Source: Amanita rubescens (taxonomy: Eukaryota; Basidiomycota; Agaricomycetes; Agaricales; Amanitaceae). Taken from it: DNA of 64,000 bases. Shown piece after piece: positions 23,551 through 38,410 of the stretch; positions within the stretch are counted from its first letter, which is position 1; the number at the start of each line of letters is the position of its first letter. The position numbers were made by a program, and so were the translations under genes. The stretch is from positions 1 through 64,000 of the forward strand of contig WION01000052.1 of NCBI GenBank assembly GCA_015039365.1, in the 5' to 3' direction. The notes under the pieces are model-generated. The model worked only from the letters and a program-made list of their open reading frames with translations, was not told the DNA's origin and searched no databases.

Positions 23551-24869
23551 ATGACTACCCTGCCATCTCTTGACACATGCGGACTCCAGGGAACAGGGCT
23601 CAGCATTTGGCGTTTCTTATTGCAGGCCGAGATTACCGCCCACGCGACCCCCCGCACCAATGCCAGATACAACGACCCTCTCGTTGGAATTCGTCTCTTG
23701 GGTTTCTTTCTAAAGGACTTCTGGGACCATGCTCATGATGGGTACCTAGGATCTACTCCGTATTCACGTATGGTTTTGGAGATCGCCTCGTGCCTCGACA
23801 AAGCGGATGACAAAGCCATATACGACGCCCTCGTTCAGCTGGGTCTTAGGTATCGCAATTACCTCTTACGAGTATGTGAGAGACACGATTATCTTCCGCG
23901 ATATTCTAAATGCACTAAAAAAAACACCAGTTCGTTCCAACACAAGAGGTAGACCCACGCCATCGCAACACGAGTCTTGGCCATCTTTTGAAGTTGTAAA
24001 GGGCCGAGTCTTGGAAGAACTAGACAAAGCTCCCCAGACCAAATCGAATGTCAGAAAACAGGTATGTTTCTTAGGCATCTATATGTCGGACATCAGCTCA
24101 TCTTCCTGAGGCGTTGCTACGCGATGGATACAAATGTGCCATCAGTGGCATCTATGATAAGCAGTCTTGCCTCGACATTGAAGAGGTCAATGCTGCTCGC
24201 ATGGCCCTAGATAATCCCAAGTTCATCGGTACAGAGGTTGCCCATATCTTTTCAGAGAGCGCTCAAGACGGTGACAAGGTTAGTGCTTTATCGCTCTGAT
24301 AGGGTTCATCCTACTGATAGTTCCGCAGGATTATGCTGCAACAGTCTTCGCAATACTCGAGCTGTTTGGTCTTGGGAAGAAAGCGGAAGCCCTGTATGGC
24401 GGCAAAGTTAACGGCCTTCATAATGTGATAATCATGGCGACGGACTTGCACGACGCGTTTGAGTCATACGATCTGTGGCTTGAACCGGTACGAGGACAAG
24501 TATGTCGCATTGTTTGCTCCGTTATTCTCCATCCAAGCTGCATGGTGTATTCAGGAAAACACTTATAACGTTTGCGGGAAACAACTTAGCGGGTACTTGG
24601 TGCCCATACCATCATGCATCACGTTCAAGGTGGAGCCCTCTGCCGCCGCCGCCGCCGAGGCCATGAATAAGAGATTGATGTTGCCCGACCAAGACCTGAT
24701 CGCTATTCGCGCCACATGTGCTCGGGTCGCCAATTTATCTGGAGCTGCTGAGCAAGCGAATCAAATCATCAGAGATATGGAAGACGCTACAGTCCTAACG
24801 GATGATGGGAGTATGGCTGAGATTCTTTCTTTACGCCTGTCGATGCTGATATCCCGACAACATTCATGA
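23551..24869 (+). CDS. HNH-endonuclease-domain protein of basidiomycete type
   Basis: Five exons: 23551-23875, 23931-24061, 24111-24278, 24329-24499 and 24555-24869; 369 residues. An N-terminal helical region of about 150 residues precedes an HNH-type domain. RDGYKCAISG (156-165) carries the first Cys, VAHIF places a His at 197, GLHN gives Asn240, and TDLHDAFE gives His249. The C-terminus has the usual downstream pieces of this fungal family: NTYNVC, a proline-rich CITFKVEP stretch and LSGAAE. Such genes occur in many copies in agarics. The nuclease activity is predicted from the motif; substrate and role are unknown. Intron 2 as modelled is 49 nt and would use a GAG acceptor, the only non-standard splice site, because the CAG alternative gives the wrong frame and a 35-nt intron. 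The start has A at -3. Confidence 0.85.
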
Positions 24870-25416
24870 GAAGGGATTGAATTAGAACTCAAGAAATAAA
24901 AAACTCGAATACTTCGATTTCCGCCGCATTCGTGACTCAAGCGCGAAAGAAAGCGGCTGCCAAATCAACATTAGTGAAGAACAATTCATGGAAAGACACT
25001 TACGAATGAAAATGGAGGCCTTCCTCCGATTTCGTCCCGCCATCCGCAGTCTTCAAAGCCTTCATGGGAGCCCCACTTTGTTGGACTTGTTGTAACGAGC
25101 TAGACCATAGTGCCTGAGGGATTTTCACCGAGGTTGTAAATGCCTATAAGATCGCAGCCCGGGTACCACCAAAGTTGTTCTGCACAGGCCCTAGTACTGT
25201 TTATGTCAATGCCTATCGATTCATCCGCTGTGATTGCCGCTCTAGTGAACATTATTAGATCTCAATTTAATAAGAACGCGTCTAAAAACATTTGTCCGCT
25301 CGAACACGTGCCACCGTTAGTCATTCTGCCCAGGCCGCCGCCGACGGGCTTGAACTGCTTCCCGCATGTCCAGATAATAGTACCTTTCCCCCCACCGCCA
25401 CCCAGATTCCAAAGCA
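24870..25416. other. Intergenic, no gene recognised
   Basis: Region between the convergent end of the HNH gene and the ankyrin gene. I see no conserved reading frame. It should hold the 3' end of one gene and the promoter of the next. Confidence 0.5.
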
Positions 25417-25978
25417 ATGGCTGCTCAAAACACCACAAATGACACCACCCGCCCACCTGTCACACAGCTCCCATCCGACACAGTCGAATTTGCACACCGC
25501 ATGTTCGACGCCGCGAGAACCGGTGATTCAACCCTTCTCCTCGCAGCAGTAGACGCTGGGCTCCCAGTAAACCTGACAAACGCTCAAGGTTCTTCCGAAT
25601 TTTGAATGCCCGTGCTGACCAGGCTGACTCTCTGCGTACTCCAACACAGGAAACTCTCTCCTCATGCTCGCTTCCTACGCAGGGCACGCACAGCTTGTGC
25701 AAGACCTGCTCTCACGCGGTGCGGATCCAAATAGGCTGAACGACCTCGGTCAGTCTATGGTAGCTGGTGCTGTATTCAAAGGGCACGATGATGTGGTGGG
25801 AGTCTTGATGCGAAATGGTGCTAATCCAAGAATAGGGAGGCCAACGGCGATTGAGACGGCGGCAGTGTTCGGAAAAGGGAAAGAAACGATGGATGTCCTG
25901 GGTGCTAAGGAAGGGGATGTTAGTAAGGATGTGCCGTTACCGCCTGCAACAGTCAACGCCAGTAAAAACGATGGTTGA
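25417..25978 (+). CDS. Small ankyrin-repeat protein
   Basis: Two exons, 25417-25588 and 25650-25978, with one 61-nt intron (acceptor CACAG), give 166 residues. After an N-terminal tail rich in Thr, Asn and Pro, about three ankyrin repeats follow. The first (about 25-56) has FDAARTGD and LLLAAVDAGLPVN. The second has the consensus core NSLLMLASYAGH..LVQDLLSRGADPN, and the third has GHDDVVGVLMRNGANP. The intron splits repeat 1 from repeat 2. Ankyrin repeats bind protein partners; no enzymatic domain is attached, so the partner is unknown. A charged tail follows the repeats. The gene ends 41 bp before the stop of the convergent TatD gene. Confidence 0.87.
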
Positions 25979-26019
25979 AAGTTAATGTAATAATGCAATC
26001 TAGTCAATCTATGCGGGGT

Positions 26020-27268
26020 CTAAACACCATACACCTTCCGTGCATTCTCTCTAGCTTCCCTCATTACCCTTTCCGCATCCCAACCTGGCCCTGCAACGTT
26101 CGCGACAAATTCCGCTGTCCAAGGTATCATCGCTGAATGACATAGCGGGAGTTTAGCCCCTTTAAGAGGTGGCAAGGAGTCATAGAGTGTTGCAGGGACC
26201 ATGTAAGGTGCATCTGTTTCTAATAGAATTCGCAGATTTGTTGTTCCAGAAGAAGAGGGGCCATCCGTAGAATTTGAAGGTGATACAGATTCTGTGAGCC
26301 GTCTTACGACGGTGGAAGTATCCTTATTCGACGAGTACGATATCACGCCTGTTATCCCGATGTAGAGATTTGGGAAATGGTCTAAAAGTCGTTGTGCGAA
26401 ACCGGGGGAATCGGTAAAGCAGTGTATATGAATCTATGCGATGTCAGCAAAAAAAGTTGAATGGGATAGCCGAGATGAGGTACGGACCTTGTGATCCTTT
26501 GGCACATGTTCTTTCAAAATCCGCTCTGTATCGTCATCTGCCTCTCGGGTGTGTATTGTTAAAGGTTTTCCGAGCTTCACTGCTTGCTTTAGCTGCCGTA
26601 TGAAAACGTTTTGTTGGACATCCCTAGGCGAGTTGTCGTAGTGGTAATCTAGACCCATTTCTCCCCAACCCACGCATCGAGGGTGTGCCATTGCTTCGAT
26701 ACTGGACAAAAGTTAAGATTCAGAGCAGAGAGAGTAATCTTGAGGGCATACATTTCCTTTTCGATATCATCGGTGTAAAGTCTTGCTTCGTGCCTAGTCT
26801 CAAGTCGGTGCTGAGACGAGGAACGTTCAAAGTGTGTGCTTACGGATGGACACCTACGATGACAGTCAGTCTACTGCGATACAAAACGCGGGACAACGCA
26901 CCCATCACAAACCAATATTCAATCCCGCCCCATTTCGTTTCTCTATCCTCCTTCGTCACCGCAGAGTCCGCAAACTCTTTCCACATCCTCTGAACCGGAG
27001 CTTCACACCACACATCTACGATTGCTTGGATGTTTTTCCCCGCATAGAGCCCACGCATGAAATCAAACACGTTCTCATATAGGCCTGTTTTGTACCGCGA
27101 ACGGTACGCAGCAAAAGTGGACGCGAGATGGGTATGAGTGTCAACGATGGGCGCGTTTGGAGCTTTTGAGTGCGCTGGGAGGAGAAGGAAGCTTTCTGGA
27201 GGAGTTGTTGACCGTTTTTTGCCCATGCTGAGGAATCTGCGGAAGAGTAGGGGTCTGACTAAGGTCAT
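26020..27268 (-). CDS. TatD-family metal-dependent deoxyribonuclease
   Basis: Five exons on the minus strand: 27268-26902, 26853-26844, 26793-26752, 26701-26488 and 26433-26020; 348 residues. All TatD metal-site motifs are visible: DTHTHL (43-48), GVHPHEA (123-129), GEMGLDYHY (153-161) with Glu154, IHTREADD with His190, HIHCF with His215, and ETDAPY with Asp285. The family is a TIM-barrel hydrolase with exonuclease activity on DNA. Exon 2 is only 10 nt and encodes the GVHP motif region. A 14-residue arginine-rich start (MTLVRPLLFRRFLS) lies before a second Met15, so both a mitochondrial and a shorter cytosolic form are possible. A Ser/Thr-rich insert (about 247-277) sits in a loop before ETDAPY. 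Confidence 0.92.
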
Positions 27269-27400
27269 GTCACACTAAACACTTGAATGAGCAAATTGAA
27301 ATTGAAATCTATGCAATGGTACACTACAATAACAACAAAGGTGAAAACATTATTGAGAACATAAGTTTAGAAATCTCCGTGCCATGATTATGATCTGCGG

Positions 27401-29400
27401 TCAGGCGTTGATCGACAGTTCTTTCTGACCAACAATCTCGGAACCGTGTTCAGACCACCACTCTTCCACCGCCTCGTCTGCGTCATAAGCCATCAACGCG
27501 TCCTTCTTGGCCTTATCGACCCACGCGTTCGGGTTCTTGCCAAATGCATCCTTGGGTATCGCTTCCCCACGCGCCTCCTTCAACACAACTTCCATAGCCT
27601 TAATCATCGCCGCGTCACGCTCGCGCTGCTCAGGTCCATCAGGGTGATGGAAGACCTTCTGTAGCGATAGAGCCATCAACTGGGTGCCAGTTGCGCGATC
27701 GTAGCGGAGCGTTTCGCAGGCTTTGAGAAGGGCGGGAATCTGAGATTTCGAGGTTATACGCGAGAAGAGGTTGCCGAGGACTGCTGCATCTTCAATCTAA
27801 ACTCAATTAGAATGAATAGAGAGGGCATGGTGAGGGGGACTTACGGCCATTGAAGCACCCTGGGCGCGGTACGGCTAGAAAGTGTAATGAACATTCCATT
27901 CGCATACTGTGCTCCGGACTCGAGACTCACCAACATGGGATGGCACGAATCGCCAATAAGCGCAACTCTTCCTCCAGAATGGGTCCAGGTCTTCAACGGA
28001 AGCCGAACCATTAGGCGAGACGTCAAAACCGACGTCACCATCGCTTGCAACTTTCGCAGACTAGCGATCGCATTAGAAAATCTTATTTCAGAGACAAGCG
28101 AAAAAAAAAGACAATTACCGCGGGTCCCAACCTTCGTAGGCCTTAAACATTTCGTTGACGTCACCAGGGCTAGACCACGACTCGGTCGCCTCATCATCGG
28201 GATGTAACATGACGAGATTGTACTCCTTTTTCCCTCGCTAGTGACCCAAATCAACTCTTGAACACGCCATTATAACAAACTCGGCGACGTACCACACAAT
28301 ACCCAACCACATGCATGTCCGGTCCCATCCACATGGTCGACTCGGGGTTATCTACGAACGACCTCAACTCAGGGTCTTTCAATAGACCCTCAGTGCTGAT
28401 CGTCGCTCTGTATGCCGAATCTCCCGTAGGAGTCGGGGCATCGGGGCCTTGAACCATACACGTCCGAATGATGCTCTTTACTCCATCTGCACCGATGATC
28501 ATGTCGCCATAAACGACCTCTCCGGACGAGAGGACCACATGCGGAGAGGGTGGATCAGGTGAGACGGAGACGACGCGAGAGTTCACGCGGAGGTTTATGT
28601 AAGGCGTCGCAAGGTCACACAAAATTTTGTGAACATCGGCTCGCTGGATAACGGATGTCAACTTCCAGACATGTGAAACGGGAAATGTGTCAAAAAACTT
28701 ACGTGGGCGTGGTAATAAGGTGCTCCATATTCTTTTGTCATCTTATCACCAAAGATGTCGAACCCGACGCGTTCGCCATTATCGACTACGAAGCGGCCGC
28801 AAGTGAGTAAAAGTTTTTGCTCGGAAAATTGGTTAAAAAAAACATACATCTGCGGAAGGAAATAGACTCTGGCATGACCGCATCCGTATCCAATCTTTCT
28901 TTAACGCCCCACCGGATGAGAAGCCGGCTTACGTCTGCCAAGACGAGTCAGTCCCCTGTTCTCCGAGGATGTCCGAATTACGTACTGGGTCCAAGCTGGA
29001 TACCCGCCCCAATTTCGCCCAGCGCCGGGGCGGATTCGAGAAGCGTCACTTTGTGCCCGGCTTTGCCTAAAGTGTACCCTGCAGCGAGACCGGCCAAACC
29101 GCATCCAACGATGATGATGTCGAGTTTGACTGGTGCTTCGCCGGCCGGAGTCTATATGTGGATATTAGTACCCTGAATCTTGATCGTAGCTATGGGCGAC
29201 ATGAAGGCACTTACGGGATGTGGTTTTGTCGACTTTTCCGCCGCTGGGCCACGTTCTATTGCGGGTGGGCGTGCCTGGAAGAAGTAGACTACCCATGCTT
29301 GAATGAGCGATAAGAGTCTTGAAAAGACTGCAATCTAATGACATCGTCGTATGCTTGCTTAGAGTCCGTAAGCTTAAGCATAACGGAGTCGGCTTACCAT
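27401..29400 (-). CDS. FAD-dependent monooxygenase, salicylate-hydroxylase-like
   Basis: Ten exons on the minus strand: 29400-29398, 29334-29215, 29151-28986, 28934-28848, 28785-28703, 28643-28293, 28237-28119, 28060-27931, 27874-27845 and 27796-27401; 494 residues in frame throughout. Group A flavoprotein monooxygenase motifs are present: the Rossmann GCGLAG (57-62), the DG motif IIGADG (202-207), and the GD motif VALIGDSCHPML (342-353) that binds the FAD ribityl phosphate. LLIRWG and the Tyr-rich EYGAPYYHAH block are typical of salicylate 1-monooxygenase relatives. The reaction would be NAD(P)H- and O2-dependent hydroxylation of an aromatic ring; the substrate is not predictable. Residues 2-22 (IAVFSRLLSLIQAWVVYFF) are hydrophobic and may anchor the protein to a membrane. 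Exon 1 consists of the start codon only, since the in-frame N-terminus has no other ATG. Confidence 0.88.
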
Positions 29401-32400
29401 TTTTTGATAAAGTATTAAGGCTGTGGAGTGTTGTGCAGTTGACCACGACTAAAGAAGGGGGCGGTAATGCAGTTGAAGGTGGATTGTGTGCACGACTTAT
29501 AGCGCTTGCTTTCCCGGTATGATTCCTTTCGGAAACAAAATGGAGAGAAGGGTATCGCACTTAAGATAGAACAGATCGAATGGGTTTAACTGGCCTAGAT
29601 GAACACGACGTCTTTTTTTGGAATGTATATGGTCTGGCGTGTGTTTTGAACATCGAAGCAATGGTCATGTAGTATAAACATGTGCCCCGATTCGAACGCA
29701 CGAGGCCGGCGCGTGCCATTTCCGGACCGCGGCCGAAACTACTTGATAGTAAAATCCCCAGGTAACGATAAAACCTCACTGGAGAAAAATGCTAACGTAC
29801 AGAGGATGTTTATTGTGCGAAGGGTAGTTTTTCACCGTGGTCTCGAAAATCAACCGGGGAATGGACCTTGCGGGATATGTCAAGCGAGATGATTGGCGAT
29901 GAGAATGCATCTGGCTAGGGATTAGAGCTGTCACCGCAAGCTGCGTTGCGTTCTGCTCGCAGTTAGCTGACAAACCAAGCAGTGCGAACTGTGCCTTGTG
30001 GGAAACATCAAGATAGTCAAGTAAGGTTACTTAAGTAATAAGATATGACTGGATATGGTCTGCGTGCAGACTCAAAGCATCGATCATTGATAGATTGATA
30101 TGCGAACGGCAGATTATTGTTGATCATTTCCATTTTAGTGTATTGGCACATGTATGCGCAGCGGAATAGGGCGCGGCCGCTATCGCTCCGCAACCATGCG
30201 GTAGACTTTGGTAGACCGTGAATGAGAATGCCGCGATGCCAAGATTTGGTCCGGAGGTTCGATATCGCGCTTGTTACATATCTACACTACTTACCACAGC
30301 ATTAGTCAGTGCCGGACATGATATCTATGCCAACGCCACCTGGATATGCAATTCCTTGGCAAATGGTGTTATCATACTTTCTCCCGGTGCAATTACAACA
30401 AGGCTGTACGAGGGCAAATTGAATACTCTGACAGCGCGACGAGTATTAATATTTTGCTACAGTTGCCCACTTGAGTGGTGGACGGTATTAGAGCCTCTGC
30501 TTTCCTCATGGACTTGACTCACCAATAAAAAACAAACCCAGTACCGTCGGAGACGGTAGTAGACAATGTGCTTTGTTTGTTCTTGTTTGCTTAATTGGCG
30601 GATATTTCCCTCGTTCCGTATCATTCCGAGTTACACATATCCAAAAGGCTTAACGGTTATTGTTTTCTCCTCTCGTATGAAATTGCGGCGGAAATTGACT
30701 GAACGGAGATGATGCTTAGAGGCATAAGGTCAGCACTTAGTTCGGAACTGAACGATATTCCGTTGGCGGCCTGACACCGACTTTATCTATTGGCGATTGC
30801 ACTCCCAAATGAATATCCGATTTCTGTCGTTCGCTTTTGGCAATAAGGCCGTGTCGCATTGGTACGTGCAGCAGATTGGAATGCTCGCCACGTCCAAGTC
30901 AATAGCATCTGTATTCCAGGACACTGATAGTCGTTTAGGTTAGACATCACACGTCGTCCCAACTACAGCTTCTACGCTTATACCTTTACCTTTACCTTGT
31001 TTTATAGTAGATATTTCTTTTGGAATATCTCGGTATACAAATGGAAGCCAAAAGATAAAGTGTGCCTGCAAACAATTTGATTGTTTCCGGTAGCGGGAAG
31101 AGTGCAAGACGAGAGCCGGTGCGGGCGCGTGAGGCAAGGGTCTGAGTCGGATCGGCTTAGAGGCAATCGATGACCAGTGGCGTGGATCAGGGGCTCAAGC
31201 AGAGTTTGATCGACATGACTAGATGAGCGTCGGCTTGCGCCGACCGCGACTTTGCTTGCTTGCGTGATGTAATTGTAAGATATATAGGATAGATCAGAGT
31301 GCGTCAGTCATGATTCGCATGTTCTCTTGAACGTGTGTTCACTCAAACATAAATTATCGTTCGCTACACACAACACGACACGGTCGATAAATACGTGGAA
31401 TACGACATATTTTTGTAGTACAAGCGTACCACTCATCATACGCAGCATTGATTAGTGCAACTTAAGGAAGGACTTGTGCTGAAGTTCGATGATAAGACGG
31501 GCAGAAGAAGAGTAGAGTTGGGTGGAGTAAAAGAGAGAGATAAGATAACTAACAGTTCCCACGATTCAACTCAATGCGATCAGGACATGATTACATAAGT
31601 AATGAAGTCTAATCCTCTTGAACAAGAAAGAAGACGGTTGTACTACATCGCGACGCGCGCAGTGTACTATGCCTTCTTAAGCAGGACAACCGTCAACCCA
31701 CTCAATTCATCACTGAAAAAACTGCTGTCGCCATCGCTACCATTGTAATCTCTTAAACTCAAGAGATTAATCTATGGATCCAAGCTGCCTTTCACTACCC
31801 AATAGCTCAACGCATGTCACCCTTCTAGCTCGAATCACCTGATACTTCCTCCAGCCCAAATCCCTGATGCTGACACTTCTTTTCCGGAGTCAAAATCGAC
31901 GAGATGAGAATTTTCTTCCTCCGTCCTCCCCAGCATCAATCCATCGTGCCTGAACGCCAGGCTACCACCGACGTCTCACTTTTCATTCCGGAAAAGTCTG
32001 CATTTTCATCCCTCTTACTGTTACCCTGGATTTTCTTGATGCCGTGCTTCACTCTTGCGCCGTCAACGAGTCTCTGGCCCAATTTGATCCAATATGGTAT
32101 CCCCGTTCGTCCTGAGATGTGCGTAGGTTGTTCCCCGACGATCCAGCCTCAATTAATCTTAACCGAGTGACAACTCTGCATCGCTGCTTAACGTTGTGCC
32201 GCCAGTTATTGAAGAATGGGATAAACTAGATCCCGGACATGCTGTGCAGGACTGCCACTCGGAAAGTAGCGTATTGATCGGGTAGTTTCGCTCCTCCAGT
32301 GGTGAATGTGATGTCATTTTAAACTGTTCTGGCGCCTCTCTGTTAGGGCCAGAATTCGACTATTGGAATGAACATCAAAATGATTCTTGCATGTATTATT

Positions 32401-32563
32401 GTAGTTTACAGGCAGACGAGTTGATTATACACATAATTCATCCGATCATCTCGTACGACGGAGAAAAAGAAGGTGCATATTAAATAAATTAAAAGTCAAC
32501 GTGAAAACTGTGGTTGCATGAGCGTGGAGAGCGTTCCGCAAGTGATAAATGCTCACTTTGAGT
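29401..32563. other. 3.1-kb intergenic stretch, no gene supported
   Basis: Open frames here are short (largest 30218-30517, 99 aa, and 31904-32170, 88 aa) and show no family motif. A tRNA T-loop-like GTTCGAATC on the minus strand near 29690 is not part of a foldable tRNA. A TACCGTC/GACGGTA hairpin lies at 30541-30557, and GACGGTTGT/ACAACCGTC arms flank about 50 nt at 31633-31700. The 5' part must include the promoter of the monooxygenase gene. Confidence 0.5.
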
Positions 32564-33037
32564 TTAATCATGGTGCCGCTTGTGTCGCCTTGAACTTCTG
32601 ATGATCACCGTTTGCGGGATCGACGGATAGGATTGATACCGATAGTACGGAGATTGACGTGGATCCACACCGGTATTGTAGGGTACACCCATGACGCCGA
32701 GTTGGTTGTTAGGGTATCCGGGTGACATGATTAACATTCCGGTACCCGGATCCGCTGAAGTCATGTACGGGCTGTTATATGCTTGCGTGCCAAAGTATGG
32801 TGATACTGGCGTGCCCCATGGACCCGGAAACTGTTGTGCCAGTGAGGTGTACCCTGGGGCATATCCCGGTGCGTATCCTGTTGTTCCATATTGGGGAAAT
32901 GTGGACCCATAAGAGGTACCGTAACGGTACCTCCCAGGGGAGGAAGTGTATGTGCAACTTGAAGAACGCCCGCCGTACAGGCTCAGAGGCATCGTTTCAC
33001 TGCCGTAGTATGTTATCGTGCTGGGTGCTAGTTGCAT
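32564..33037 (-). CDS. Tyr/Gly/Pro-rich low-complexity protein with basic tail
   Basis: A single-exon frame of 157 residues, dominated by Tyr, Gly, Pro, Ser and Thr. It has a near-perfect triplicate GYAPGYAPGYT (about 52-62) and a short basic tail SSRRHKRHHD. There is no signal peptide, membrane segment or enzyme motif. Composition resembles prion-like, phase-separating domains of RNA-binding proteins or adhesive structural proteins, but that is composition only. The start codon has a good context (A at -3). The gene is divergent from the SNF2 gene, sharing a 308-bp promoter region. I do not recognise a family, and it could be lineage-specific. Confidence 0.6.
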   Translation of the reverse strand: MQLAPSTITYYGSETMPLSLYGGRSSSCTYTSSPGRYRYGTSYGSTFPQYGTTGYAPGYAPGYTSLAQQFPGPWGTPVSPYFGTQAYNSPYMTSADPGTGMLIMSPGYPNNQLGVMGVPYNTGVDPRQSPYYRYQSYPSIPQTVIIRSSRRHKRHHD

Positions 33038-33345
33038 GGTGATGTCGGCTTTGGACCCGGATGGAGAGCTTTATATGGCAAAATGCTTGCACACCCTTTC
33101 ACAGCAAGGAGGTGGTGCTGTTGACGTCAATGAATTGTTTTGGATATGAGCCACAGCAAAGTCTGCGATAGGTCATGATAAAGATAGAGATAGTTAAGTT
33201 GCCAGGTCCAGGCGGTGCCAGTGCGGGGAACTTCGGATGCACCGGTCCGATGGGCGGGCACACATGACGCTGACGTAAGAGTTACTTTAGGGCCGGTACA
33301 GGCGCGTCCTGGACGCGGGTCGCGTCATACAAAGTCAGCGCAACC
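33038..33345. promoter_or_regulatory. Shared divergent promoter with a TGACGTCA site
   Basis: The 308 bp between the two divergent start codons contain the perfect palindrome TGACGTCA (33122-33129), the consensus of CRE/ATF-type bZIP factors. A TATA-like CCATATAAAG on the minus strand (about 33069-33078) lies 30-40 bp before the Tyr-rich gene. Whether it serves one or both genes is not shown. Confidence 0.4.
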
Positions 33346-36677
<3,332 letters not shown>

Positions 36678-37060
36678 GGATTTGTTAGATATACATACAT
36701 ATATCCTTGTCAATAATAGATACTATTCAACCATTGCTGTAAAATATTGTTAATAAATTAGTAATAATAGGGACTTGCAGTAAGACAAAACATTGAAAGC
36801 ATCATTGGTAGCCAAATGTTACTACATACATATCAATTCCTTGCTCATCCATGCTCATCTAGCCCACCCTCAACAATTGCCTCAATTTTGTTGAAACATG
36901 CAACTGAGAGTGAGAGCACAAGAATAATGAGAACACAATGGACATTGTTCTTTGCAAATAACTGGTTGCACTGACCAGTTGCAACTGTTCTTTCACTGGT
37001 TTTTGTTTTTTCCAAAATTAGACAACACCAGACCAGTCTTGTTACAAACATGGTACAGAC
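36678..37060. other. AT-rich intergenic, no gene recognised
   Basis: Contains the 3' end of the SNF2 gene. Around 36985-37035 lies a copy of a segment (CACTGGTTTTT then CCAAAATTAG then CCAGTCTTG) that recurs at 42045-42125, which marks it as dispersed repeat DNA. Confidence 0.5.
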
Positions 37061-37065
37061 TCCTA

Positions 37066-37575
37066 CATTATGCATCAGCAACCCTGCAAAAAAACTTGTG
37101 CAAACTTGTGCAGTCTTGTGAACTTATTGACTTATCTGCCATCAAACTTATGGTAAATTTGGTAATTGTAAACTTATCAACTTATCTGCAATCAAACTTA
37201 TGGCACTTATCAATATGTAAACTCAACAACAATTGCAATGTTAATCTTGAGCACATTTGTAATTGTAAACCCATTGTCTGATGATGACTTATGATGACTG
37301 AAATGAACTTGAAAGGATAATCATGATTACCTGGATGCAACTTCTAGACTTACAGATTTAATTATATTTTAATGACCATGTCTAGTTGACACTTACTATG
37401 TCTTGACATCTGACATTCTTCAACACCCCTAACCAACTGTTCCTAGCATCTGATATACTTGAATACCCCTGACCAACTTGCCCAAATATCTGGTGATCAT
37501 CTATATCCCTGACCTGGGTCACCTTATTCTCTTACACAAGTTCATAAGTTTTTTTGCAGGGTTGCTGATGTGATT
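37066..37575. mobile_element. About 500-bp MITE with inverted ends
   Basis: The left end ATCAGCAACCCTGCAAAAAA (from about 37073) followed by ACTTGTG recurs as its reverse complement at about 37540-37575. The interior has duplicated ACTTATCTGC..ATCAAACTTATGG segments (37128-37153 and 37178-37203) and no coding capacity. Target duplication is not clear. Confidence 0.65.
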
Positions 37576-38410
37576 ACATAATACATCAGACATGCTTACT
37601 TTTTTGTCTATGAGTACTCCTTACACTGCCCCCATTATGTTCACCACATACGGTGATACGCAGCAAGCGCACTCAACCACTAACCAAACCCAACAAACAC
37701 CTGAAGTGCAGTGGCACCCTCTTAGTGTAGGGAACCGAAGGTAAAAGAAGGGATCAAAGAGGATTGAACAATGGTCGAAGTTCGCTTTTGTTTTGCGAGT
37801 CCAGGAGACTTCTCAGATGCCTCGTAAGGTAGTATTTGATCGAATAAGCAGTAGAGGATGAGTGTGGCAAGGAGGGAAACCTAAGATAACTGAAATCGCA
37901 GCTAAATGAAGAAACTCGAACTTCTGGATTGCAGTGAATCGCAGAAAGAACTAAAAACTGCAGTAAGACGCAATTGCAGGACTCTAAGGACACAACTCTG
38001 GATGCAGTGAACTCAAGACTAGCTTCTAATTCCGACTCTGAGGGAAGGGGGAAGGGGAAATCTATTTTTCTGTCTATCTAAGACAGAATATATATGATAG
38101 TTATTTTTAGTTAGGCTAAAGGAAAAGGGAACAGAATAGGTAGCTAAGTAAGCATTGTGCCGACAAGCACGTGCCGATATTCTATATAGAGAAGGGATCC
38201 TGTGAGTGCAAAGTAAAAGAAATCGAAAAGAAACAAAATAAACAAAATTCTATACAGCAACAGCGGTGCTGACGTTAAGCTCCGAGCAGTGGACTCGATG
38301 ATAGTCTGGAATGACGATTGACACTTGACGATACTTGGGCGCTGAGTGGAAAGCGAGACGATGCTGAAATACGGGGGAAATGAACCTTATCGAAGGTGAC
38401 AGAACTTCTT
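37576..38410. other. No gene recognised
   Basis: Possible flank of the decayed element below. AGGGAACCGAAGG at 37729-37741 is repeated in inverted orientation at 39174-39186, on the other side of the decayed reading frame. Confidence 0.4.

Noticed and set aside
29680..29740. tRNA-like GTTCGAATC on the minus strand
   Set aside because: No matching T stem or 5' acceptor strand; GCACG/CGTGC pairs but the cloverleaf cannot be completed.
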